Part shown: positions 1 through 8,494 of the stretch, piece after piece
How the letters are laid out: each line of letters opens with the position of its first letter
How positions within the stretch are numbered: the stretch's first letter is position 1
Assembly: GCF_031178445.1 (NCBI RefSeq)
Contig: NZ_JAPSIY010000002.1
Location: forward strand, 124,001-188,000
Reading direction: 5' to 3'
Length of the DNA: 64,000 nucleotides
Source: Microbacterium sp.
Lineage (GTDB): Bacteria; Actinomycetota; Actinomycetes; Actinomycetales; Microbacteriaceae
Translations under genes and position numbers: made by a program
The notes under the pieces: generated by a model
What the model was told of the DNA's origin: nothing
The model's input: only the letters and a program-made list of their open reading frames with translations
Databases searched by the model: none

Positions 1-856
1 TCTCCTGAGAGGGGGTCGGGTCGACGAGCGGGGCGCGCACGGACCCGACCGGGAGTCCCCGCAGTCGCAGACCGGCCTTGATCAGCGAGACCCCGAACCC
101 CGGGGTCTCGTCACGCAGCGCGACCAGCGGGCGGTAGAAGCCGTCGAGCAGCTCGATCCTTCGCACCTCGTCGCCGTCGACGTACGCGCGGTGGTAGGCG
201 CTCGCCACTTCGGGGATCATCGCGAACGCGGCCGAGGAGTACAGCGGGATGCCGATGCCGCGGTACGCGGCCTGCGTGAGCTCGGCGGTGAGCAGCCCGT
301 TGAAGAACGCGAAGTCGTCGCGGCCCTCCTCGGCGACCGCGCGCACGATCAGCTGCGCCGTGCCGATGTCGCCCGTGCCGTCCTTGAAGCCGATCACGCG
401 GGGGTTCTGCGCGAGACGTCGCATGGTCTGCACCGTGTATTGCGCGCTGCCGCGGTGGTAGACGATGACGGGCAGCCCGCACGATGCGGCGATCTGCGCG
501 ACGTAGGAGATGAGACCGTCCTGCGTGCCGCCGACCAGGTAAGGGGGCAGCACGAGCAGGCCGTCGGCTCCGGCATCCGCGGCAGCCTTCGCGACCTCGA
601 CCGCGTGTGCGAGGGCGCCGCCGGTTCCGGCGATCACCGGCACCCGTCGGTCGACCGCGGCCGTGGCGGTGCTGACGACGGATGCCGCTTCCCGCGCCGA
701 CAGCGCGTGGAACTCCCCGGTGCCGCAGGCGGGGAAGACACCGCCTGCGCCCGACGCGACCCCGTCGGCGACGTGCTGAGCGAGCACGTCATGATCGATC
801 GTGCCGTCGGCGGAATACGGCGTCACAGGGAAGAAGAGGATGCCGTCGAAGTTCAT
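1..856 (-). CDS. kdgD: 5-dehydro-4-deoxyglucarate dehydratase (KdgD-type), C-terminus cut by window edge
   Basis: Member of the DapA/NAL class I aldolase superfamily, predicted to dehydrate and decarboxylate 5-dehydro-4-deoxy-D-glucarate to 2,5-dioxopentanoate in oxidative uronate/aldarate breakdown. The N-terminus reads MNFDGILFFPVTPYSADGTI, followed by a GVFPACGTGEFHALS stretch, which is the KDGDH form of the DapA glycine/threonine loop rather than the GTTGE of true DapA. About 285 codons are visible, close to the usual 300, so only a short C-terminal tail is missing. The ATG overlaps the stop of the upstream SDR gene by 4 bases (ATGA), so the two are translationally coupled. The neighbouring uronate-dehydrogenase-like gene supports the assignment; a generic DapA-family aldolase is the alternative. 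Confidence 0.8.
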   Translation of the reverse strand, partial: MNFDGILFFPVTPYSADGTIDHDVLAQHVADGVASGAGGVFPACGTGEFHALSAREAASVVSTATAAVDRRVPVIAGTGGALAHAVEVAKAAADAGADGLLVLPPYLVGGTQDGLISYVAQIAASCGLPVIVYHRGSAQYTVQTMRRLAQNPRVIGFKDGTGDIGTAQLIVRAVAEEGRDDFAFFNGLLTAELTQAAYRGIGIPLYSSAAFAMIPEVASAYHRAYVDGDEVRRIELLDGFYRPLVALRDETPGFGVSLIKAGLRLRGLPVGSVRAPLVDPTPSQE

Positions 857-1776
857 GTCGGTGCTCCCCGGGTCTGGATGTGCGGGTGGGATGAGAGCGC
901 GGTGCGCCAGGAGTGCGCGGGGCGCCAGCCGAGCAGGCGGTGCGCCTTCGCATTCGAGAACGCCGGCGAGGAGCCCGTGAGCACCGCCGCGAGCTCCTCG
1001 CTTCCCGGCAGGAATCGAGGGATGAGCTCGGCCAGCGGCTCGCGAGCGAGTGCGTCGTCGGCACCGACGAAGAACGTCTCTCCGTCAGGGATCTCGGGCA
1101 TCGCCTGCAGCAGCGCGTCGGCGAAGCCGGCGACGTCACGAGCGTCGACATAGTTGAACAGCGCCGGCGCCGAGAGCGCAGGGTTGTCCAGACGTTCCCG
1201 CACGGTGTGGCCCTGCTGAGTCGGGGCGCCGCTCCACTCCTCGGGAGCGATCACGTAGCACGGGCGGAAGACGGCGTAGCGGGTGTCGCCGCCCTGACGC
1301 CGCAGCATCGCGACGGTCTGCTCGATGAGGAGCTTCGACAGCGCGTACGCGTGGTGGGGTTTCGGGGCGGTCCGCTCGTCGAGCGGGAAGCGGTCGGGCA
1401 GCCAGCCCGGCGCGCCGTATCCGAGAACGGTGGGGCTGGAGGCGGCGACGACGCGGCCGATGCCCGCGCGTGCCGCGCCGCCGAGCACGCTCATGGCGAG
1501 CGCGGCGTTGGTGCGCAGTATGACGTCCTCGGCAGCGCTGAACGGCACCGCGATGCCGGCGAGATGGATGATCGCATCGGCCCTGGCCTCGCCGAGCGCG
1601 CGAGCCGTGGCATCCGCATCCGTCAGGTCGATCACCACCTGCTGCGCGTCGGCGAACTGTGGGGAGTCGGAGATCGCACGGTCGAAGGAGACGACGTCGT
1701 ACCCGCGTCGGGCGAGACCGGCCACCAGGCTGCGTCCAAGGCGTCCGGCACCGCCCGTGACGACGACGCGGCTCAT
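853..1776 (-). CDS. NAD-dependent epimerase/dehydratase, probable uronate dehydrogenase
   Basis: 307-residue extended short-chain dehydrogenase. The Rossmann motif TGGAGRLGRSL is at residues 7-17 and the catalytic YALSK (YxxxK) near residue 144, preceded by a SSPTV serine segment. Bacterial uronate dehydrogenases of this size oxidise D-galacturonate or D-glucuronate to the aldarolactone, which fits the KdgD-type dehydratase that follows with a 4-base overlap. It also overlaps the upstream Gfo/Idh/MocA gene by 4 bases, giving a tight three-gene operon. The substrate is inferred from context; a nucleotide-sugar epimerase role cannot be excluded from motifs alone. Confidence 0.75.
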   Translation of the reverse strand: MSRVVVTGGAGRLGRSLVAGLARRGYDVVSFDRAISDSPQFADAQQVVIDLTDADATARALGEARADAIIHLAGIAVPFSAAEDVILRTNAALAMSVLGGAARAGIGRVVAASSPTVLGYGAPGWLPDRFPLDERTAPKPHHAYALSKLLIEQTVAMLRRQGGDTRYAVFRPCYVIAPEEWSGAPTQQGHTVRERLDNPALSAPALFNYVDARDVAGFADALLQAMPEIPDGETFFVGADDALAREPLAELIPRFLPGSEELAAVLTGSSPAFSNAKAHRLLGWRPAHSWRTALSSHPHIQTRGAPT

Positions 1777-3110
1777 CGTGCGGCAGGACCCTGCAGCAAG
1801 CGGACGCCGAGGTCGGCGACCTGTACCGGCAGACCGGTCTCCAGCGAGCGGTTGCCGGCGATACCGACGGCGATCGAGCGGATGCCATCGCTCCAGTCCG
1901 CGGGGCGCGAGAGCGGGTCGTCGCTCGGGCCGATGAAGACGTCGTTCAGTAGCAGTGCGTCACCACCGCCATGACCGCCGGTACCGCTGACGATGGGCAC
2001 CTCGTATGCCTCGCCCCAGTGCTTGTGCAGGATCAGGCGCTCGCCCTCGGGGCGCAGGTTCGCGACACGCTCGGTGTGGGAAAGGCTCGGATCGATGGCC
2101 GGGTGCAGGCCCTCGCCGGCGAGCACGGCGCCGCGCTCGACGACCTCCAGCTCGGCTCGGCCCAGGGTGCCGTTCACGGCGACGCGGTAGCCCTCCCACG
2201 GGGCGTGCGCGTTGAGCGAGTACGACAGGGTCGCTCCGGAGTCGTAGTCGACGATGAGGGCGAGGTTGTCCTCGATGGTGATGCCGTCGCTGAAGACGTC
2301 GCGATCGCGCAGGTAGCCGTCGTGCTTCTCGGCGTCGAGGTAGAGCTCGGCAAGGCGCGGATCCTTACGGAGATCCAGCTCGAACAGGTCGGCTCCGTCG
2401 TGCGTGCCGCGGGCCGGCCGCTCGCCCAGGCCCCTGGCCGCCGCGTTCGCGGCGCCGTAGAAGCGCAGCCCGCCGGATGCGAACACGCGGCGCGGCTGTG
2501 AGCGCAGCCACCAGTTCACGAGGTCGAAGTGATGGCTCGACTTGTGCACGAGCAGCCCGCCGGAGTTCTTCTTCTCGCGGTGCCAGCGGCGGAAATAGTC
2601 GGCGCCGTGGTTGGTGTCGAGCATCCATGAGAAGTCGACCGAGGTGATCTCGCCGATCTCGCCGTCCTGCAACACCTGCCGCAGCGTGCTGTTGCGCGGC
2701 GAGTAGCGGTAGTTGAAGGTGAGCACCACCTTCCGGCCGGTGCGGGCGACCGCCTCTTCGATGCGCGCGGCGCTGGGGGCGTCGATCGTGAGCGGCTTCT
2801 CTACGACGACGTCGGCGCCTGCGTCCAGCGAGCGCACGATCAGTTCAGCGTGCAGGTCGTCGCGCGCACAGATGATGACGCGGTCGACTCGTTCCTCGCG
2901 GATCAGCGTCTCGAGCTCGTCCGGTGCGCCTACGCGTGGCGCGGCATCTCCGGCCGAGACGACGGTTCGCGCGTGCAGCTGAGCGCGCACGGGATTGGGC
3001 TCGCAGATCGCCACGAGCTCGGCTCGTTCGCGATGCGGTCCGGCGATCGCTTCGACGTACATCTGCGCGCGGTGACCGGCGCCGGCGAGGGCATAGCGAA
3101 GGCGAGGCAT
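1773..3110 (-). CDS. Gfo/Idh/MocA family oxidoreductase
   Basis: 445-residue cytoplasmic NAD(P)-dependent sugar or inositol dehydrogenase-type protein. The N-terminus carries the nucleotide-binding [18 protein letters not shown] stretch, and [13 protein letters not shown] near residue 105 is the family EKP motif with the catalytic lysine. The long C-terminal half is the mixed beta-sheet substrate domain, longer than the usual 330-380 residues. It is the first gene of the leftward operon with the SDR and kdgD. A CTGGAG Shine-Dalgarno lies 6 bases before the ATG, and a LacI-type operator (3129-3140) lies over the likely transcription start. Exact substrate unknown. Confidence 0.85.
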   Translation of the reverse strand: MPRLRYALAGAGHRAQMYVEAIAGPHRERAELVAICEPNPVRAQLHARTVVSAGDAAPRVGAPDELETLIREERVDRVIICARDDLHAELIVRSLDAGADVVVEKPLTIDAPSAARIEEAVARTGRKVVLTFNYRYSPRNSTLRQVLQDGEIGEITSVDFSWMLDTNHGADYFRRWHREKKNSGGLLVHKSSHHFDLVNWWLRSQPRRVFASGGLRFYGAANAAARGLGERPARGTHDGADLFELDLRKDPRLAELYLDAEKHDGYLRDRDVFSDGITIEDNLALIVDYDSGATLSYSLNAHAPWEGYRVAVNGTLGRAELEVVERGAVLAGEGLHPAIDPSLSHTERVANLRPEGERLILHKHWGEAYEVPIVSGTGGHGGGDALLLNDVFIGPSDDPLSRPADWSDGIRSIAVGIAGNRSLETGLPVQVADLGVRLLQGPAAR

Positions 3111-3128
3111 CCGTGACTCCAGGTTTCG

Positions 3129-3140
3129 GGAAACGTTTTC
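3129..3140. promoter_or_regulatory. LacI-type operator upstream of the Gfo/Idh/MocA-SDR-kdgD operon
   Basis: The site reads GGAAACGTTTTC around a perfect AAACGTTT core with the central CG step typical of LacI/GalR operators. It lies just downstream of a TATCGT -10 candidate on the minus strand and 19 bases before the ATG at 3110, a position suited to repression. The LacI gene at 3176-4165 is immediately upstream in the same direction. Confidence 0.65.
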
Positions 3141-3175
3141 TCACGATATCACGCAGCGAAGCTGCCGATCGGGTC

Positions 3176-4165
3176 TCAGCGGGGCGCGGGCCCGGTGCTC
3201 TCGCGCACGACCAACTCCGGGATGAAGGTCTCTGTCGCGACCGGGTCTGCACCCGAGAGCAGCGCGTGCATCGCCGCCCACGCGTTACGGCCGAGGTCGG
3301 CCGCCGGCACCGCCGCCGTCGTGAGGGGAGGGCTCGTATATGCGGCGAACGGGATGCCGTCGAACCCGACGATGGACAGCTGCTCCGGAACCCGGATACC
3401 GCGGGCGGATACGGCCGACAGCAGTCCCATCGCCACCAGGTCGTTGAAGGCGAGCACCGCCGTGGCAGCGCTGTCGATAACCGCCGAAGCGACGGCGGCT
3501 CCGCTGTCGAAGTCGACGCCGCCCGGTATCTCGATGACCTCCAGCCCAGGATCGGCATCGCACGCCGCCGCCAGGGCGCGCCTGCGCGCCTCGCCCGAGG
3601 CGCTGGACACGGCGCCGGAGACGAACGCCAGCCGCCGATGTCCCAGACCGCGCAGATGGTCGATGAGAGCCATGATGGCCGTGCCGTAGTCTGCCGCCAC
3701 GGTGGGCGCGTTCTCCTGCGGCCCCCGGTTGATCACCACAGCGGGTGCGATCGTGGGCAACAAGGCGGCCAGTTCGTCCTGCGGCAGTCGAGGAGCGCAG
3801 AGGATCACGCCGTCCGTGCGCTGACGCGTCGTCGTGGCGACCTCGCTCTCGTGCTCCACCCGCTCCTCGGTGTCCGAGATCAGTACGTGGTAGCCGTCCT
3901 TGGCGGCGGCATGGCTGAGTCCCCGCAGGATCGCCTGGAACGTCGGGTTGGCGAGATCGGGGATCACCACCGAGATCGTCTGCGTCCGCCCGAGCACGAG
4001 GCTGCGCGCAAGAGGGTTGGCCGTATAGCCCAGCCGGGCGGCGACCTCGCGGACCCGTTCAGCCAACGCAGCATCGACCGACTGATTGCCGTTCATCACC
4101 CGCGACACGGTGGAGAGCGAGACCCCCGCCTCACGAGCGACCTCGGTGATCTTCGCCCGCGGCAT
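3176..4165 (-). CDS. LacI family transcriptional regulator
   Basis: 329 residues. The N-terminal helix-turn-helix (residues 5-30, ITEVAREAGVSLSTVSRVMNG) and hinge helix (NPLARSLVLGRT, about 51-62) are followed by a periplasmic-binding-like effector domain with VIPDLANPTFQAILRG and a C-terminal IVGFDGIPFA. Family members repress sugar catabolic operons until a sugar or sugar acid binds. It lies between a leftward uronate-type operon and a divergent ABC exporter, and LacI-type palindromes sit at both promoters (3129 and 4308), making it the prime candidate for both. The effector is not known. Confidence 0.9.
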   Translation of the reverse strand: MPRAKITEVAREAGVSLSTVSRVMNGNQSVDAALAERVREVAARLGYTANPLARSLVLGRTQTISVVIPDLANPTFQAILRGLSHAAAKDGYHVLISDTEERVEHESEVATTTRQRTDGVILCAPRLPQDELAALLPTIAPAVVINRGPQENAPTVAADYGTAIMALIDHLRGLGHRRLAFVSGAVSSASGEARRRALAAACDADPGLEVIEIPGGVDFDSGAAVASAVIDSAATAVLAFNDLVAMGLLSAVSARGIRVPEQLSIVGFDGIPFAAYTSPPLTTAAVPAADLGRNAWAAMHALLSGADPVATETFIPELVVRESTGPAPR

Positions 4166-4287
4166 CCGTCCTCCGTCTGTCGGGAACGAGCATAGCTCGC
4201 GCAGAACGGCGGGTCCTCGGGAGACCGGCGGTCATCCGTGCGAAGTGCGCCGAGGCGACCGCCTTGCCGCCCTTCCGCCAATGACCC

Positions 4288-4319
4288 TACGATGGGGTCA
4301 TGTCCAAGAAAGCGCTTTC
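4288..4319 (+). promoter_or_regulatory. Leaderless promoter -10 and LacI-type operator inside the first codons of the ABC exporter
   Basis: TACGAT (4288-4293) lies 6 bases before the ATG at 4300, so the transcript should begin at the start codon. The perfect 12-base palindrome GAAAGCGCTTTC occupies 4308-4319, i.e. +9 to +20, and encodes part of residues 3-7. This is where a LacI-family roadblock operator would sit, comparable to lac O1. Confidence 0.65.
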
Positions 4320-6132
4320 CCGCGCTGCGGCGCTGATCGACGGACAGCATCCGATCCGCTCCGTCCTCCGTCTCGTCGGGCGTCGACCGTGGCGCCTGAC
4401 CGCAGCGGTGCTCGCGTTCGCCGTCAAGGAGACCCCGCTCTGGTTCCTGCCGGTGATCACGGCGGCGATCATCGACATCGTCGCAGCAGGAGGTGAGGTC
4501 AGCGGCGTGCTGTGGTGGTTCGCGCTCGCCGCGCTGCTGCTGCTTCAGAACTACCCGAACCACCTGATCTACACGCGCAACTTCATGACCGTCGTGCGCG
4601 ACCTCGGCGCTGACCTGCGCAACGCACTGACCGCCCGGCTGCAGAGTCTGTCGATCGGGTATCACACCCGCGTCAGCGCGTCGATCGTGCAGACCAAGCT
4701 CGTGCGCGATGTCGAGAACGTCGAACTCATGCTGCAGCAGGTCACTCATCCGCTGCTCTCCTCCACGATGGTCATGATCGGTGCGCTCAGCATGACGGCG
4801 ATCGCCGTGCCGCAGTTCCTGCCCGTGTACGCCCTGGCCGTTCCGATCGCCATCGGCATCCGCTACGCGATGCGCAAGCGCTCGCGGCGACGTAACGAGG
4901 AGTTCCGGCGTGAGATCGAGACGCTCTCAGCGCGCGTCGGCGAGATGGCCTCCCTCATCCCGGTCACCAGGGCGCACGGACTGGAGCAGACGGCGATAAA
5001 CAGGGTCGCCGACGGTGCCGCCGGCGTGCGGCGCGCCGGCCTCGATCTCGACCTGCTGAACGGCCACGTCGCGTCGATCTCATGGGTGGCGATGCAGCTG
5101 CTCGGCGCCGCGTGCCTCATGCTCGCCGCCGTGTTCGCCCTGACCGGCGTCCTGCCCGTCTCTCCCGGCGAGGTCGTGATGCTCTCCACGTACTTCACCC
5201 TGCTCACCGGAGGCCTCACGCAGCTGCTCATGCTCATCCCCGTGGGAGCGCGCGGGCTGGAATCCGTGAGATCGATCGCCGAGGTGCTGCAGGAGCCGGA
5301 CATCGAGCACAATTCCGGCAAGCGCGTGGTGAACGAAGTGCGCGGCGAGATCGTGCTCGAGGCCGCGACGCACCGCTACGCAGAAGCCGACGACGACGCC
5401 CTGCACCGGATCGATCTGCGCATCCGCGCTGGCGAGACCGTCGCCTTCGTCGGCTCGTCGGGCTCGGGGAAGTCCACCCTGCTGAACCTCGTGCTCGGCT
5501 TCGTGCGCCCGAGCAGCGGACGCATCCTCGTGGACGGTCAGGACCTGCAGGAGCTGGATGTGCGCACGGTGCGCCGTTCGATCTCGGTGGTGCCGCAGGA
5601 TTCGGTGCTCTTCGAGGGATCCATCTTCGACAATGTCACCTACGGACTCCCTGATGCGACGCCGCAGCGCGTCGAGAAGGCGCTGCGGGACGCGAACGTC
5701 TGGGACTTCGTGCGCGCACAGCCGAATGGCTGGGACACCGTCGTCGGCGAGCGTGGCGCGCGCCTCTCCGGCGGCCAGCGGCAGCGGCTGGCCATCGCCC
5801 GTGCGCTCGTACGCGATCCGCGCATCCTCCTGCTCGACGAGGCCACCAGCGCACTCGATCCGGAGTCGGAGGCGCTGGTCAAGCAGGCCCTCGAGCGGCT
5901 GATGCGCGGCCGCACGACGCTCATCGTCGCGCACCGGCTGTCGACCGTGCGGCAGGCCGATCGCATCGTCGTGCTCGAGCGCGGCCGCATCGCGGAGCAG
6001 GGCTCGCACGAGCAGCTCATGGCCCTGGGCGGCCGGTACGTGCAGCTTCATCACGCGCAGAACGGACAGCCGCCCGTGATCACCGGCGCCATCCAGCTTC
6101 CGAACGCGGCTCGCGCTCGAGGAGAATCTTGA
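4300..6132 (+). CDS. ABC transporter, fused permease and ATPase (type IV exporter fold)
   Basis: 610 residues. About six transmembrane segments occupy residues 40-330, followed by a nucleotide-binding domain with Walker A GSSGSGKS near residue 386, signature LSGGQRQR near 490 and Walker B ILLLDEATSALD near 510. Family members export lipids, peptides or drugs as dimers in the cytoplasmic membrane. The half-transporter may homodimerise, since no second ABC exporter is adjacent. Its promoter is leaderless and contains a LacI operator within codons 3-7, which ties an exporter to the sugar-acid regulon. The substrate cannot be read from the sequence. Confidence 0.88.
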   Translation: MSKKALSRAAALIDGQHPIRSVLRLVGRRPWRLTAAVLAFAVKETPLWFLPVITAAIIDIVAAGGEVSGVLWWFALAALLLLQNYPNHLIYTRNFMTVVRDLGADLRNALTARLQSLSIGYHTRVSASIVQTKLVRDVENVELMLQQVTHPLLSSTMVMIGALSMTAIAVPQFLPVYALAVPIAIGIRYAMRKRSRRRNEEFRREIETLSARVGEMASLIPVTRAHGLEQTAINRVADGAAGVRRAGLDLDLLNGHVASISWVAMQLLGAACLMLAAVFALTGVLPVSPGEVVMLSTYFTLLTGGLTQLLMLIPVGARGLESVRSIAEVLQEPDIEHNSGKRVVNEVRGEIVLEAATHRYAEADDDALHRIDLRIRAGETVAFVGSSGSGKSTLLNLVLGFVRPSSGRILVDGQDLQELDVRTVRRSISVVPQDSVLFEGSIFDNVTYGLPDATPQRVEKALRDANVWDFVRAQPNGWDTVVGERGARLSGGQRQRLAIARALVRDPRILLLDEATSALDPESEALVKQALERLMRGRTTLIVAHRLSTVRQADRIVVLERGRIAEQGSHEQLMALGGRYVQLHHAQNGQPPVITGAIQLPNAARARGES

Positions 6133-6208
6133 CACCGCTCATGCACACCGGCAGCCGATCGGCCGCGCGGCGGGATCCGTTCAGCGGCGACCCAGAGGAG
6201 ACCGCAGG

Positions 6209-7105
6209 ATGACACTGAAGCTCGACAGCACCGACGCCGGGATCGTCGTCTCCGACGGCGACGTCGAACTCTTCCGGTACGTCATCGCACCAGAGTCCCC
6301 GCAACTGGAATCACCGAAGCCCTACCTGGATCCGATCCGCACCAGATCGGGGCGGGTCGTGAGCCTGTTCCGGCCCTGGGATCACGTATGGCACAAGGGC
6401 ATTGCGTGGTCGCTCCCCGTGGTTGACGACGAGAACTTCTGGGGCGGGCCGACCTACGTGCGCGGCGAAGGCTATGTGCAGCTGCCCAACGACGGCACCC
6501 AGCGGCACCTGGACGTGACCGCCGCCGACATCGAAGACGGCGTGGCGCTGTTCGCGCACGAGTTGGAGTGGGTCACGCAGGACAGCCGCCGGATCTTCAC
6601 CGAGCACCGCGCGCTCACGGCGCGCGTGCTGGACGACACGACATGGGCGCTCACGTTCGAGACGGCGATGACGAACGTGACCGACACCCCGGTCGCAATC
6701 GGCTCGCCCACCACGAGGGGCCGCGAGAACGCCGGTTATGGCGGCCTGTTCTGGCGGGGACCGCGCTCGTTCACAGACGGGCGCCTGGTCACGGCCGAAG
6801 GCACGGGCTCAGGGGCGGACGTGCGAGGGCAGCGGCACGAGTGGATGGGGTTCGAGGGCCGCCACGATGTGATCGACGCGACATCGCTGATCGTGATGGT
6901 GGATGCCGTGGACAACCCGCACCACCCGCCGCAATGGTTCGCCCGTTCCGAGGAGTACGCGGCGCTCAACCCCGCCCCGTTCTTCAGTGAAGAGCTCCAG
7001 GTGGGCGCGGGGGAGCGCGTCGTGTTCCGCTACGGGGTCGGCATCGCGGATGCGGGGGCGGGCGAGGCGGCGCGCATCGCGGCCGCGCTGCGGCGTCTGC
7101 TGTGA
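6209..7105 (+). CDS. PmoA-like (DUF6807) protein
   Basis: 298-residue soluble protein with the landmarks FRPWDHVWHKGIAWSLPVV near residues 50-70, ENFWGGPTYVRG, and GYGGLFWRGPRSF near residue 178, which match the family annotated as methane-monooxygenase PmoA-like. Despite that name, these proteins have no monooxygenase role; they usually lie beside Gfo/Idh/MocA dehydrogenases in carbohydrate loci and have an aldose-epimerase-like beta fold. Here the gene lies between an ABC exporter and a Gfo/Idh/MocA gene. A GAGGAG-type Shine-Dalgarno precedes the ATG. Function unknown, probably sugar-derivative processing. Confidence 0.75.
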   Translation: MTLKLDSTDAGIVVSDGDVELFRYVIAPESPQLESPKPYLDPIRTRSGRVVSLFRPWDHVWHKGIAWSLPVVDDENFWGGPTYVRGEGYVQLPNDGTQRHLDVTAADIEDGVALFAHELEWVTQDSRRIFTEHRALTARVLDDTTWALTFETAMTNVTDTPVAIGSPTTRGRENAGYGGLFWRGPRSFTDGRLVTAEGTGSGADVRGQRHEWMGFEGRHDVIDATSLIVMVDAVDNPHHPPQWFARSEEYAALNPAPFFSEELQVGAGERVVFRYGVGIADAGAGEAARIAAALRRLL

Positions 7106-7120
7106 CGTCGGCCAGGCGTT

Positions 7121-7130
7121 GAAACGTTAT
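7121..7130. promoter_or_regulatory. Degenerate LacI-type operator in the promoter of the second Gfo/Idh/MocA gene
   Basis: GAAACGTTAT retains one full half-site and the central ACGT and directly abuts a TATGAT -10 candidate (7129-7134). It resembles the stronger sites at 3129 and 8277. One arm is poor, so this is a weak call. Confidence 0.4.
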
Positions 7131-7156
7131 GATCGACGCAGTCCCGAGGAGGTTCG

Positions 7157-8260
7157 ATGACGTCCCATTCTCCGTCCGTCCGCGCCCTGCGCTGTGTGCT
7201 GGTCGGCACCGGTGCCGTCGCGCATCTTCACGCGAAGGCCGTCGCGCAGCATCCCCGCGCCGAACTCGTCGCGGTCGCCGACCTCAGCGCCGAGCGGGCT
7301 GCCGAGTTCGCAGCGCAGTACGGGATTCCTGAATCGTCCGCGGACTACGAGGGGATGCTCGCGGCGCAGCATCCGGATGTGGTGCTCATCTGCACCCCTC
7401 CCGCACCGCACCGCGCTCAGGCGCTCGCCGCCTTCGCCGCCGGCGCGCATGTGATCGTGGAGAAGCCACCGGCGCCGTCGCTCGACGAGCTCGACGACAT
7501 GCGGTCTGCCGCGCTCGCGGCCGACCGCCACCTCGCCGTGGTGTTCCAGCAGCGCACGGGAACCGCTGCGGCGCACGTGCGCGGCCTTCTGGCGAGCGGC
7601 GCACTGGGTCGGCCGCTCGTCGCGGTGTGTCAGACGCTCTGGTTCCGCGACGCCGCCTATTTCGCCGTGCCCTGGCGCGGCAGTTGGGAGACGGAGGGCG
7701 GCGGAACGACGCTCGGGCACGGCATCCACCAGCTCGATCTGCTCGCGCACCTGCTGGGGGACTGGTCCTCGGTGCAGGGGAGGCTGTTCCGGCTGGACCG
7801 CGAGACGCAGACGGAAGACGTCTCGACCGCGACCATCGTCTTCGAGGCGGGCGTGGTGGCCCAGATCGTCACCAGCGCCGTCTCACCCCGCGAGGCGAGC
7901 TCGATCCGCATCGACACGCAGAAGGCGACCATCACGGTCGATCACGTCTACGGTCACGGACACGAGAACTGGCGGATCACGCCGGCGCCCGGCTTCGAGT
8001 CCGAGGCCGAGGCGTGGGCGTTCCCGGATGCCGAGGAGCGCAGCGACCACACGCCGCTGCTGCGCGACGTGTTCGATGCGCTGCTCGACGGCACTCCGCT
8101 GCCGGCGACCGCCGACGCCCCGGCGCGATCCCTCGAGCTGGTCGCGGCGATCTACGCATCCGCGGCCGCGGACGGAGCGGTGATCACGCCAGCGATCCTG
8201 GCTGCACACCCGACTCATCGGGCCGGGTTCACGAGCCCGGTGCAGGACCTGCGCCGGTGA
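7157..8260 (+). CDS. Gfo/Idh/MocA family oxidoreductase (second copy in locus)
   Basis: 367 residues. The N-terminal Rossmann segment CVLVGTGAVAHLHAKAVAQH carries GTGAVA, and VIVEKPPAPSLDEL near residue 103 carries the EKP catalytic lysine. TLGHGIHQLDLL near residue 180 is the histidine-containing active-site segment of the C-terminal domain. Length is normal for the family. It is clearly different in sequence from the 445-residue paralog at 1773-3110, so it likely acts on another step or substrate. A GAGGAGG Shine-Dalgarno (7146-7152) precedes the ATG. Confidence 0.88.
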   Translation: MTSHSPSVRALRCVLVGTGAVAHLHAKAVAQHPRAELVAVADLSAERAAEFAAQYGIPESSADYEGMLAAQHPDVVLICTPPAPHRAQALAAFAAGAHVIVEKPPAPSLDELDDMRSAALAADRHLAVVFQQRTGTAAAHVRGLLASGALGRPLVAVCQTLWFRDAAYFAVPWRGSWETEGGGTTLGHGIHQLDLLAHLLGDWSSVQGRLFRLDRETQTEDVSTATIVFEAGVVAQIVTSAVSPREASSIRIDTQKATITVDHVYGHGHENWRITPAPGFESEAEAWAFPDAEERSDHTPLLRDVFDALLDGTPLPATADAPARSLELVAAIYASAAADGAVITPAILAAHPTHRAGFTSPVQDLRR

Positions 8261-8276
8261 CCCCGGTTCACCTTGC

Positions 8277-8319
8277 GAAACGTTTCAATTTGAGTTAGTT
8301 TGCAGGGAAGCGCTTTCCC
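8277..8319. promoter_or_regulatory. Two LacI-type operators upstream of the carbohydrate ABC permeases
   Basis: A perfect palindrome GAAACGTTTC lies at 8277-8286 and an imperfect GGGAAGCGCTTTCCC at 8305-8319, with centres about 30 bases (three helical turns) apart. The first has an ACGT centre and the second a GCGC centre, mirroring the two operator classes elsewhere in the locus (3129 and 4308) and the presence of two LacI genes. The second copy overlaps where the promoter should be. Confidence 0.6.
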
Positions 8320-8398
8320 AATCGGGTGGCGCACACATCCACACGGACAGCGACGTTCCGCGGCTCCCGCCGGACGAGGACGTCCAGAGAGGACGATG

Positions 8399-8494
8399 AT
8401 GTTCGGTAACCTCGGCGACAGTCCGCCCGTGCCGTGCGCCCCGGCGTGCTCTTCGCTGTCACCCGCTCCGAACCCCGGAAGGATGGCCCCGTGA
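8399..8494 (+). pseudogene. Short ORF in the position of a missing sugar-binding-protein gene; possible deletion scar
   Basis: A good Shine-Dalgarno (AGAGGA, 8388-8393) and an ATG 5 bases later open an ORF of 31 codons beginning MFGNLGDSPPVPC. It stops in a GTGA overlap with the downstream permease start. The peptide is proline-rich with no signal sequence or lipobox. Carbohydrate importers of this type normally encode the substrate-binding lipoprotein exactly here. I read this as the retained promoter, RBS and start of a deleted binding-protein gene, or else as a coupling leader ORF. This is inference. Confidence 0.35.
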
